Position numbers and translations under genes: made by a program
DNA from: Phycisphaerales bacterium UBA7800
GTDB lineage: Bacteria > Planctomycetota > Phycisphaerae > Phycisphaerales > Phycisphaeraceae
Assembly: GCA_002480565.1 (NCBI GenBank)
Contig: DLCK01000061.1
Coordinates: 4,877 to 68,876 of the forward strand
DNA length: 64,000 nucleotides
Direction of reading: 5' to 3'
The notes under the pieces: generated by a model
The model's database searches: none
Told to the model about the DNA's origin: nothing
What the model saw: only the letters and a program-made list of their open reading frames with translations
Shown here: positions 41,761 through 49,824 of the stretch, one piece after another
How the letters are laid out: each line of letters begins with the position of its first letter
Numbering within the stretch: the stretch's first letter is position 1

Positions 41761-42108
41761 TTACGATAGTTCAATCATCCGAACATTTTTGGCTTGGATG
41801 AGGATTCGTCGTCCGTCTTGGTGTTCAAGAATTAACATGCCATGCATGCTATGTGGAAATGCATCTTTGAATGATGCAGAATCTGTGAATCCTATGATTC
41901 GGACATTCTCAAAACATTGGCTGCTTCCGACATGTATCGTTGCTGATGTGTTTTTGTCCAGAATGCCAGTGAGAGTGATGTTGCGTGGTGTTTCTTTGCC
42001 TTTAGATTGACTAACAATCCAACTCATGAATTTAAAGAACAGTGTCAACACGATAATGCTGACGACAATAGGGCCGACAATACTAATTGTTTGCTCAAAT
42101 GGATGCAT
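41761..42108 (-). CDS. Small membrane protein, probably host
   Basis: 115 residues, with one N-terminal helix (IVGPIVVSIIVLTLFFKFM) and a soluble domain ending GMLILEHQDGRRILIQAKNV, then RMIEL. The GMLVLE..DGRRILI..K..RMIE pattern looks familiar from small planctomycete inner-membrane proteins. It lies 43 bases upstream of the phage-like module on the same strand. The ribosome site is weak. Confidence 0.55.
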   Translation of the reverse strand: MHPFEQTISIVGPIVVSIIVLTLFFKFMSWIVSQSKGKETPRNITLTGILDKNTSATIHVGSSQCFENVRIIGFTDSASFKDAFPHSMHGMLILEHQDGRRILIQAKNVRMIELS

Positions 42109-42220
42109 TTGTTTACCCGCGTATGTGATGGAATTGGAATGGCCGACATGGATTATCTTACATTAGTTTTGTGGATAGATATGCTACAATGTGTCGGTTC
42201 ATTGCCCCACGGAGATTGAT

Positions 42221-42799
42221 ATGACACAGGGACGTTCACAACTTTCACAAAGCCTTGATGAATTACAGCAGACGTTGGCTGCCTTGCCTCAGATCGATGA
42301 GGTGATGGGGCAGGTGATTGATCGTATTGCCGGCTGCTTGACTTCGGGGTGCAAGGTGCTTGCCTGTGGCAATGGGGGCAGTGCTGCCGACGCGGGGCAT
42401 TTGACCACGGAATTGGTTTGCCGATTTTGTGATGATCGTGATCCGTATCCGGCGATTTGCTTAAACGCGCTGGGTAGTGACTTAACGGCGATCAGCAATG
42501 ACTACGGCTACGACGAATCCTTTGCCCGGCAGGTGCGTGCGTTTGGTAAAGCCGGTGATGTGCTGATCGTGTTTACCACCAGTGGCAATTCACAGAACAT
42601 CGTCCGTGCTTTGGAAGAAGCCAAAAAGCAGGGCGTCTTTTCCATTGCGTTTCTGGGTAAAGGCGGAGGCAAGTGCAAGGACATGGCGGATATCGACGTC
42701 ATCGTCCCCGGCACAACAACCACCGCGCGGATTCAGGAAGTGCATCACTTTCTGCTGCACGTGATCTGCGAAGGCATCGAACCATATCTCAAGAAATAA
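42221..42799 (+). CDS. gmhA: Phosphoheptose isomerase (GmhA-like SIS protein)
   Basis: 192 residues from the ATG at 42221 (CGGAG upstream). SIS domain motifs: GCKVLACGNGGSAADAGHLT, LNALGSDLTAISNDYGYD, VLIVFTTSGNSQNIVRAL and the C-terminal RIQEVHHFLLHVICE with zinc-site His/Glu. Converts sedoheptulose-7-phosphate to D-glycero-D-manno-heptose-7-phosphate, the first step to the LPS core. Length is right for GmhA. Followed by a terminator. Confidence 0.93.
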   Translation: MTQGRSQLSQSLDELQQTLAALPQIDEVMGQVIDRIAGCLTSGCKVLACGNGGSAADAGHLTTELVCRFCDDRDPYPAICLNALGSDLTAISNDYGYDESFARQVRAFGKAGDVLIVFTTSGNSQNIVRALEEAKKQGVFSIAFLGKGGGKCKDMADIDVIVPGTTTTARIQEVHHFLLHVICEGIEPYLKK

Positions 42800-42820
42800 G
42801 TCGATGACTGCGAAGTTTCA

Positions 42821-42848
42821 GCAACACGTAGTGTTGCAGCTATTTTTT
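42821..42848 (+). terminator. Intrinsic terminator after gmhA
   Basis: GCAACAC and GTGTTGC form a 7-bp stem with a GTA loop, then AGCTATTTTTT. Confidence 0.8.
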
Positions 42849-42901
42849 CTATGTCTATCAATGTGACAGTTGGTTTATCGCTGCATTTATATGATTTCGA
42901 T

Positions 42902-45481
42902 TTATGGTGTCAGTTCGATGCGCGTGCGCTGGGTCACGGGTAATGTGATCACTGCCCATGCTCGGTTGGGTGCATGTTTAATCTGTACGTCGACCCCTTG
43001 AACCGAACTGGTTAATTGCGTCACATCACTGGCAACAGGGATGGTGACGCGGACGAAACGCTCATGTAGATCACTCAAGGAGGGGTTGGTGATCACGGTA
43101 TAGCTGCCATCGTCATGCGCGGCTGCTGCAGCATAAATGCCTTTGAGCGGTGCGTCGGTGTCACTGGCAGGTGTCAGTGACAGTTCGATGCGTTTGCCAT
43201 TTCGGTGACAGAGATTCAGATAGTCATCAAAGATGTGATAGGCCGGTCGCGGGATGCCCTTGTCGTCAATGAGGCTGAAGGGTTGGTTGTTGCCCCCGGA
43301 GTGAAAGACACTGATGTCTGTCTGGTCGTTTGTCAGCAATCTTGAGATGGCGATGCTGAGCATGTCAGCTTGTATTGCCGGTGTGTTGACAGGGGGTGCG
43401 GTGAACCACTGGGCATTGTGCCAGACAAATCCCATTTCGTTGGAGTAGATGGGCAGTTTCAGTCCCAGTGCCATGAGTTCGCCTTCGGCCAATCCGTAGG
43501 GTAGGTCCCATAGCGGACTCTTGCCGGCATAGGGATGGAAGGCAAAAACATCGACTTTCTGCAGGACACCGCCTTGAACAATTTCGTGGATGAACTTGCT
43601 TTGGAACCCTGCCATGCCGGTACTGAAGATTTTTGCGGTGGGGTCCAATCGGCGAATGGTGGCGATGGTGGCCAAGCACCAGTCGATGTATTCCTGGGCG
43701 CTACCTCGCCAGTATTTCTGGCTGTCTGCTTCGTTCCACAGTTCATAGGCATCAATGCGGTCACCATATTTTTTGAGAATGTGTTCGACGATCTGTTGAT
43801 ACTTCTGTGGGTCGGCAGCGGCGCTGCTGGCGCGATGGGCGGCGACCGCTTCGGTATAACGATTGGGGATGGCGGCCCATTGCGGCGTGCCTTCGAGAAT
43901 CAGTTCCAGATGCGAGTTCATTTTCAGGAGGGCTTCAAACCGCTTGTCGAGTTTCTCAAATCGTCTGGGATCTTCCGGTGGGCCGGCATACTGAGTCCGG
44001 GCGCTGGAGCGGATACTCGACCAACGCTGGGAATACTTGGCGGGTACGCTTGGCGTGTCGGTGCTATTGGGAATGGTGTGTCTTAAACTCACACCCAGTC
44101 CCAGTCGCCAGGGACGCAACACCGGTTGCGGTGTTTCCAGTTGCATGGCATCAAAATACAACGTCTCACGACCGGGGTTGTGCAGCGTTAGCGTGTTCAC
44201 GTTTTCCCAAATGTCATCAGGCAGATAGACCAGACGATGAATCTCTACGGGTTGATCGGCATAGCTGGGGGCAGAAAAATTGCCCTGGCCGCTGACATCC
44301 ACATAAACAAACAGTTCATTGTGCAGGACATGGTTGTTGATACTGATCTGTAAGCCCACACCGTTGACATCATAGGCCGCGCGATAGCGAAGAAGCGTCG
44401 CCTCATTGGCTTTGGCGGGGAGCTTGAGTTGCACACTGCTGCCAGGCCCAAGTTCCTGCGGGAGAGTATCCGTGACTTGCTGTTGTTTACGTGTGACCGC
44501 TTTGCCAAGCTCACGACCGGAGCCATCGAACTTGCCCCATGTGGCGAAGACTTGGCCATCACTTGGTTGCACCGAGCCTGCGGTGAAACGCGATTGCAAC
44601 GGCTTGGGTGAGGGCATGTCCTGTGGGATGGCAGGATGCAGGTATTCGTCGAGATTGATGACGTGGTGTTTGATGTCATGAGCAAGGTTGGCAATGGCAA
44701 TGACAGTCTGATCCGCCGCGTTCCACCAGTTGACTTTCTGAACGCCGGTGTAATTGCCTGACAGGCAGTGAATACTCACACGTCCCTTGAACCGGGAGAC
44801 GAACATCTGCGGGATCACATCCTTGGCATCAACACGCTGCGAACGGATCAGCGGGAAGAACTCGGCGGTTTCATTGTTCTCGGTGTGGGGGATCGTCCAT
44901 AAACTCGGTAATGCGTTTTCGGGCAATTGCACTGCGACCTTCATATACCGTTCAAACAGCGGCGTGATACTGTGTCGGACACCCTGGTCATGACGTTTGG
45001 GGTCAAAGATATACTTGATCCCCAGGTAACGATTCAGATCATTGGTCTGCCATGCGAATTTAGGGGACGGCGGGTCCATCGTCCATGTCTGATCGGGCTT
45101 TTGCTTGACGTAGATCAGGAAGGGGACAAGGCTGCTGAGGTTCACGAGGACGCCGCCTTCATCTGCATACTTTCGCAGAGACTTGATGGCGATTTTGGGG
45201 ATGGTGCAGCCGTCCATATACAAGGCGTCAAATTGACTGGCAGAAAAACGTGACGGATCATTGAGTTGTTCTGCGGTGACGCGTGTTGTATGAATGCCAG
45301 CCTGTTTAAGGACACTGGCCACATGCGTCAGATGTTCAGGTGATAATGAAAAGCGTTGTTCGCTGGTTCCTTTGATCGGGTCCCATATTGCAACACGAGG
45401 TTGGGCAAACACGTTGCTCCCAAACAGTGACAAAAGTAACGACGTACAGACAATCCATCGATTCAAAATAGACATGTTCAC
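42902..45481 (-). CDS. Secreted clan GH-A glycoside hydrolase (GH39-like)
   Basis: 859 residues. A signal peptide (LLLSLFGSNVFA) leads to an N-terminal glutamine-amidotransferase-like/ThuA-type region (about 40-250) and a jelly-roll segment (about 380-470). A (beta/alpha)8 barrel from about 490 carries the acid/base glutamate in YELWNEAD and a nucleophile candidate in PIYSNEMGFVW. A beta-rich domain ends the protein. Substrate is not predictable; GH39-type enzymes cut xylosides or iduronates. AGGTGA precedes the ATG. Downstream of a pseudopilin and a LacI gene on the same strand. Confidence 0.8.
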   Translation of the reverse strand: MNMSILNRWIVCTSLLLSLFGSNVFAQPRVAIWDPIKGTSEQRFSLSPEHLTHVASVLKQAGIHTTRVTAEQLNDPSRFSASQFDALYMDGCTIPKIAIKSLRKYADEGGVLVNLSSLVPFLIYVKQKPDQTWTMDPPSPKFAWQTNDLNRYLGIKYIFDPKRHDQGVRHSITPLFERYMKVAVQLPENALPSLWTIPHTENNETAEFFPLIRSQRVDAKDVIPQMFVSRFKGRVSIHCLSGNYTGVQKVNWWNAADQTVIAIANLAHDIKHHVINLDEYLHPAIPQDMPSPKPLQSRFTAGSVQPSDGQVFATWGKFDGSGRELGKAVTRKQQQVTDTLPQELGPGSSVQLKLPAKANEATLLRYRAAYDVNGVGLQISINNHVLHNELFVYVDVSGQGNFSAPSYADQPVEIHRLVYLPDDIWENVNTLTLHNPGRETLYFDAMQLETPQPVLRPWRLGLGVSLRHTIPNSTDTPSVPAKYSQRWSSIRSSARTQYAGPPEDPRRFEKLDKRFEALLKMNSHLELILEGTPQWAAIPNRYTEAVAAHRASSAAADPQKYQQIVEHILKKYGDRIDAYELWNEADSQKYWRGSAQEYIDWCLATIATIRRLDPTAKIFSTGMAGFQSKFIHEIVQGGVLQKVDVFAFHPYAGKSPLWDLPYGLAEGELMALGLKLPIYSNEMGFVWHNAQWFTAPPVNTPAIQADMLSIAISRLLTNDQTDISVFHSGGNNQPFSLIDDKGIPRPAYHIFDDYLNLCHRNGKRIELSLTPASDTDAPLKGIYAAAAAHDDGSYTVITNPSLSDLHERFVRVTIPVASDVTQLTSSVQGVDVQIKHAPNRAWAVITLPVTQRTRIELTP

Positions 45482-45501
45482 TTCACCTGTTGTTTTAAAA
45501 A

Positions 45502-46263
45502 TTAATACGAAAAAATGTACCAGTTATTGACTTTGGCTTCATGGGAAAGGAGATACTCACGGGTCCGATTGATCACGTGTCCATCGTGCATCAGTACGTT
45601 GGCAGAGGAACTGTTGTGACGATAGGCCGTCCCAAAGCCTGTTCCCTCTTCACCGGCATAGTAGTTTGCGGTCCAATAGTTCAAATTGATTTGCCTTAGA
45701 CCATCAGTCATGAAAATGCGGTTACTCACATTCCTGATGTCGGTGGTGCGCAGGGTGATGGCAGGAATATTCTTGGCATTGTATTCAGACCCGATGTTGG
45801 TCCAGTCAGCTTTGTACAACTGATCGTTCATGCCATAGGAGGCCCACATGTTGGTTTCTTTCAGGCTTTGGACAACGGTTCGCAACGCATAGGTGGCTGA
45901 AGGACATACATGCTCCACCGGCCAGCGACCAATGAGACTCTGCATGGACCCGCCGGTAATCCCGAAATTGCTGCGGAACATCGGATTGGCGTACCAGGCA
46001 ACCGCGTAGAAATCATTGTTTTTAAAATCACGACGCATGAAAACAGGTACGAAATAATCATGGTTGTCGGCCTGATAGACTTGGTTGGCCACGGCCAGAT
46101 TTTTGAGGGTGACCATGCATTTAACCTGCCGGGCCGATTCGCGTGCTTTGCCCAGGGCAGGCAAGAGAATCGCTATCAGCAGTGAAACAATCGAGATCAC
46201 CACAAGCAGCTCAATGAGCGTAAAGGCAAAGTGGTGACGGGGATGAATACAATGCGATATCAT
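45502..46263 (-). CDS. Prepilin-type (DUF1559-like) secreted protein
   Basis: 253 residues. The N-terminus has the cleavage/methylation motif HFAFTLIELLVVISIVSLL with Glu at +5, a single long helix, and LLPALGKARESARQVKC. A DG-containing C-terminal motif (ANVLMHDGHV) is typical of the H-x9-DG class that is greatly expanded in Planctomycetota. GGAG precedes the ATG. No type II secretion genes are here. Lies between the LacI repressor and the GH-A hydrolase genes. Confidence 0.88.
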   Translation of the reverse strand: MISHCIHPRHHFAFTLIELLVVISIVSLLIAILLPALGKARESARQVKCMVTLKNLAVANQVYQADNHDYFVPVFMRRDFKNNDFYAVAWYANPMFRSNFGITGGSMQSLIGRWPVEHVCPSATYALRTVVQSLKETNMWASYGMNDQLYKADWTNIGSEYNAKNIPAITLRTTDIRNVSNRIFMTDGLRQINLNYWTANYYAGEEGTGFGTAYRHNSSSANVLMHDGHVINRTREYLLSHEAKVNNWYIFSY

Positions 46264-46319
46264 GATCTGTCTCCTGATTAACAGATTCGCTCAATAGTCT
46301 CTTTTCCTATGACATCTAA

Positions 46320-47351
46320 TCAGACGGCACGAGCAGTCTGAGCTTCGACCAACGTCGATTTGAGTTTCCTGGCCCGAATTTTCCGAGCAGGTGAAGCAAT
46401 CTTCCTGAGCAATAACGACACTGCGGATTGCCCCATCTCTTCCAATGGCAACACGGCACTGGTGATCGAAGTTCCCATGAAGCTGAACACATCATCACCA
46501 ATGGCCACAATGGACAATTCCTTGGGGACACTGATGCCGCACAACGCCGCTGCATACATCATCGCCTGTGCTTCCCATGGCGAATAGGTCACGATGGCGG
46601 TGGGGCGTTTCTTGAGCGACTTGAGCCAGCGACACATCTGCTCATGTGTCTGGTAACTCATCGGATCATCGTTGACCTGCTTGGGGTAATAGGTCGGGAA
46701 CGTGGCATGATTCGCATGCAATCCCGTGTCCTGCATTTTCGTTTCATAACCAACGCGACGATCGGTTCGGCTGTAATGTTCTGAGCCGTCGAACTCGATG
46801 TAGGTAATCTTGCGATGCCCGCGATCCAGCAGATATTGCGTGGCCAACTGACCGCTGTGGATTTCATCCGGGTAGACGCAGTCAGAAGCCAACGGTGTGT
46901 TCATCCAGATCGCAGGAAGCATCGATTCGTGAATCAACTCGGTCACCTGCTCGGGGAAATCATGCGTGTAGTTAATGAGCATGCCATCGACCATGTGCTG
47001 TTGGAGCACTTTGGGCAGGAATTTTAGATCAGTGAGTTTTTCATCAGAGACCTGCGAGACGGTCAGGTGCATGTCTCTGGCGGTGAGTGTTTCGAGAATG
47101 CTCTGAAGCAGTTGGGGACTGATGCGGCTCGAACACGGGTGGTCACTCATGAGTAAACCCACCGCGTTGAACTTGCCACTGCGTGCCGCCCGTGCAGCCA
47201 GATTCGGTCGATACCCCAATGTCCGGGCAGCCTCATGGACACGCTCGTTGGTGTCCTTGGAGTAGGTCTTGCCTTTACCGTTGAGAATCAGGCTGGCCGC
47301 AGGGATGGATATCTGCGCGTGCTGGGCAACTTCTTTGAGTGTGACAGCCAT
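46320..47351 (-). CDS. LacI-family transcriptional repressor
   Basis: 343 residues. N-terminal helix-turn-helix TLKEVAQHAQISIPAASLIL and hinge RPNLAARAARSG; the C-terminal periplasmic-binding-like ligand domain contains GMLINYTHDFPEQV and FVGTS-like SIVAIGDDVFSFMGTSITSA. AGAGGA precedes the ATG. Two palindromic operators with the CG centre of LacI sites lie at 47419-47434 and 47456-47467 in its promoter region, suggesting autoregulation. It probably controls the pseudopilin and GH-A genes downstream, GH115 upstream, or both. Confidence 0.92.
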   Translation of the reverse strand: MAVTLKEVAQHAQISIPAASLILNGKGKTYSKDTNERVHEAARTLGYRPNLAARAARSGKFNAVGLLMSDHPCSSRISPQLLQSILETLTARDMHLTVSQVSDEKLTDLKFLPKVLQQHMVDGMLINYTHDFPEQVTELIHESMLPAIWMNTPLASDCVYPDEIHSGQLATQYLLDRGHRKITYIEFDGSEHYSRTDRRVGYETKMQDTGLHANHATFPTYYPKQVNDDPMSYQTHEQMCRWLKSLKKRPTAIVTYSPWEAQAMMYAAALCGISVPKELSIVAIGDDVFSFMGTSITSAVLPLEEMGQSAVSLLLRKIASPARKIRARKLKSTLVEAQTARAV

Positions 47352-47418
47352 GGGTTAAGTCCTCTATCAGGTCGATACCCTGAAAATTGGCAGATCGACA
47401 GTGATAGGGAATCATATT

Positions 47419-47434
47419 CCAAAAACGTTTTTGG
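47419..47434. promoter_or_regulatory. LacI-type operator 1
   Basis: A perfect 16-bp palindrome, CCAAAAACGTTTTTGG, in the LacI gene promoter, 68 bases upstream of the ATG. Confidence 0.75.
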
Positions 47435-47455
47435 TCAAGCATGAAATGGAAAAAT

Positions 47456-47467
47456 AAAAACGTTTTT
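47456..47467. promoter_or_regulatory. LacI-type operator 2
   Basis: AAAAACGTTTTT, sharing the core of operator 1 with centres 35 bases apart, a spacing that puts both on nearly the same DNA face. Confidence 0.65.
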
Positions 47468-47573
47468 GAAAAAAGGCAGTATTGGGTTCGCCAGTGTTAA
47501 TCCGCATGATTGAAATGATTTAATGGATAGGCAATAAGTGTTGTTGTAGTGTTAAGATTTGTTGTGTATATGT

Positions 47574-49448
47574 TTATGTTGCAGGGGGAGTTGTTGTGTT
47601 GATCATCGCGTTTAAATCCAGACGCAGTGATTCCCAGCATTCTTTTGTTTCACCCCGATACCAGTTTTCCCAAATGCCCTGAGCCATTATTTCACGGTCG
47701 GCAAGTAATTTTTCAACCAGATCAAGCACTTGTGGTAATCGTTGTTTTTGATGAATCGCAGTGAGAAATTCATGTCCCAGGCGGTAGAGTGTGCCCATCA
47801 TTCGGGCTTGTTCTTGAAGGTTGTGTTCAAAGAATATTTGCTTATCGGTTGGCAGGTCTGCAAGCTCTGGGAAATCGGTGACAATTTCATTCATCTTGAT
47901 GGATGCCTTGTCCAGTGCATTGAGTAATCCTGCATGATCATTGTCAGGCCATAGACATAGGTGTTTGAAGTCCGGACGCTTGCCTTGAAGAAAAAGCATC
48001 AACTGCAAACACATCATCCAGATGTAGCCATCCTGAATGGAGCGTTCGCCGTCTAGTAAAACAAACGCATCAAAGAATTGATTGTAGACTTCTCGGATTT
48101 TTGCAGGTGCCCATTGCTGCATGAAAGTCTCTTGATCCCAGGACAAGCCTTGATCAAGTAATTGTGAAAACGCTGCGATTGGCAGGACATGTTCTCGAAT
48201 ATTTGCTGTGTTGAGGATGGCGTAATGTGTATCGCCTTTTGCAATCATGCTGCGGACTTCTCGCTGCATTTTGTCCAGTCGTGTGCCTTGTACCAGGTGA
48301 CTGCCATGGATCCAGAAGCCAGCATGATAGTACGAACCGTACGTTCGGGATGGGTCCCGTGTAAGGTTATGGAAATCATCCTGCATCAACTGTGTTTGCC
48401 CGTTGTCTGAAAAAATGATGGTGACCGCTTTGGGGATTGTTAATTGTCCTTTGGCCATCAATTCGGAGCCTTCGGCCCAGAGCGTGGTCGTGGCAAGAGG
48501 GGTAGGACGTGTATCAAACTCACGTACAATTTGCCATTGATCTGCTAAAGCCTGCGAGATGAATTGGCCGGCTTTGTCTTTACTGATAGTTGGATCGTAA
48601 TCCCATATTGGGCGGTCACCACGGCCACGCAGCCCCAATTGCCAGATGGTTTGTTTGCCAGCCAACTCCCACCATTTTTGTGCATAGTCTCGCCATGTTT
48701 GTCGGACAGGCTCTGGGTTTTTGGCATACTCAAACGCATGTTTTTGCCCGCGTTTTTCCCAGTAAGTTTCAAAGCTGAATGCTGTGACGCCCAGTGGTTC
48801 AATATGATGTTGGCTGACGTACAGACCCTGTTCTACTGCCTGCGTGACCAGTTTTGCTTCGTCAGAATTCATGACATTGACAAACGAGCCGGGGATAATC
48901 AGATTGCCCCCAAGACGCAGCAAAGCTTCGTACACACGCTTCATCACTGACGGGGCTGCAACGTTTTGGTAGTGCGGGTAATCCAGGTCACGTTTACCAC
49001 CACCGGTATGCCAAAGTGACAAAAGGTCTTCATCATTGAGAAACCAACCACGATAGTGATACACCGGTTGAATTGAATCAATTGTCTGTCTCGCAAAGAT
49101 AATCTGTTGTTGTTTGGGTGGGAATACCTGCTTCCAGAACCACAACGGATCAAACCCCAGAAACGCATGGCTGATGTGATACAGGCCGTAGACTGCACCT
49201 AAATGATCTGTATGTGAAATTCGAATTTGGTTCTCATCAATTTCAATACGATAGCCTTCATTGTCAGACAAGCTATCATCTTTTAGCAGTCGGATGGTGG
49301 CGGTGTCGGCATTGTTTGATGCTGTGAAGTTTGCGCCAAGTACATATTTCAGATCATCAGAAAATTGTTCTAACGCCAGTTTGATTGCGCGATTTTGCGT
49401 GTTAGAAAAATAGCTTATTTCCTGGCCATGATGCAGTGTTAAATTCAT
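47574..49448 (-). CDS. GH115-like glycoside hydrolase (xylan alpha-glucuronidase type), cytoplasmic
   Basis: 624 residues from the ATG at 49448 (AGAGGCA upstream), with no signal peptide. An N-terminal small alpha/beta domain (GAVYGLYHISHAFLG) precedes the characteristic GH115 entry YHYRGWFLNDEDLLSLW. A barrel follows with GGNLIIPG and WQLGLRGRGDRPIW, then a helical C-terminal bundle. GH115 enzymes remove glucuronic acid from xylan side chains and are usually longer and secreted, so this short intracellular form may handle imported oligomers. Divergent from the heparinase-like gene. Confidence 0.78.
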   Translation of the reverse strand: MNLTLHHGQEISYFSNTQNRAIKLALEQFSDDLKYVLGANFTASNNADTATIRLLKDDSLSDNEGYRIEIDENQIRISHTDHLGAVYGLYHISHAFLGFDPLWFWKQVFPPKQQQIIFARQTIDSIQPVYHYRGWFLNDEDLLSLWHTGGGKRDLDYPHYQNVAAPSVMKRVYEALLRLGGNLIIPGSFVNVMNSDEAKLVTQAVEQGLYVSQHHIEPLGVTAFSFETYWEKRGQKHAFEYAKNPEPVRQTWRDYAQKWWELAGKQTIWQLGLRGRGDRPIWDYDPTISKDKAGQFISQALADQWQIVREFDTRPTPLATTTLWAEGSELMAKGQLTIPKAVTIIFSDNGQTQLMQDDFHNLTRDPSRTYGSYYHAGFWIHGSHLVQGTRLDKMQREVRSMIAKGDTHYAILNTANIREHVLPIAAFSQLLDQGLSWDQETFMQQWAPAKIREVYNQFFDAFVLLDGERSIQDGYIWMMCLQLMLFLQGKRPDFKHLCLWPDNDHAGLLNALDKASIKMNEIVTDFPELADLPTDKQIFFEHNLQEQARMMGTLYRLGHEFLTAIHQKQRLPQVLDLVEKLLADREIMAQGIWENWYRGETKECWESLRLDLNAMINTTTPPAT

Positions 49449-49824
49449 GATTGATGCCTCTGTGGACGGGATGGTTTTTTGTCTTGAATCGTCCATCCCC
49501 ACGGGAATGTGTGTTTCAGGTTACATGATAAGGCTAGATCGTTAGTCGGTTCAATGACATGGATGCAATGACTTTATTTGGTACATTGTGTCAATTTTTA
49601 CTTAAAAATAAACAAAAAATGATTTGCTGATGCTTCGTCTGATGATGTGTTGTCTTGTGTGTGGATAATCTAATTCGACCCAGTGTCAACTGTGCGGCAC
49701 CTTCTGGTCCAGTCATTATGTGCAAATAGAAGATCGTTGATCTATGGCACGTCTACTCACTTATGAGTCTAATCTAATGATTGACTTGTCCGCAGATTTA
49801 CTTTTACACGATAAGGTTTACCCC

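Noticed and set aside
37525..42220. Second attachment site (copy of the tRNA-His 3' end).
   Set aside because: No repeat of the T-arm/acceptor sequence was found on reading the region, so element ends are not called.
49744..49824. 27-residue N-terminal extension of the heparinase-like protein.
   Set aside because: Poor ribosome sites and no signal peptide; the ATG at 49825 follows AAGG at good spacing.
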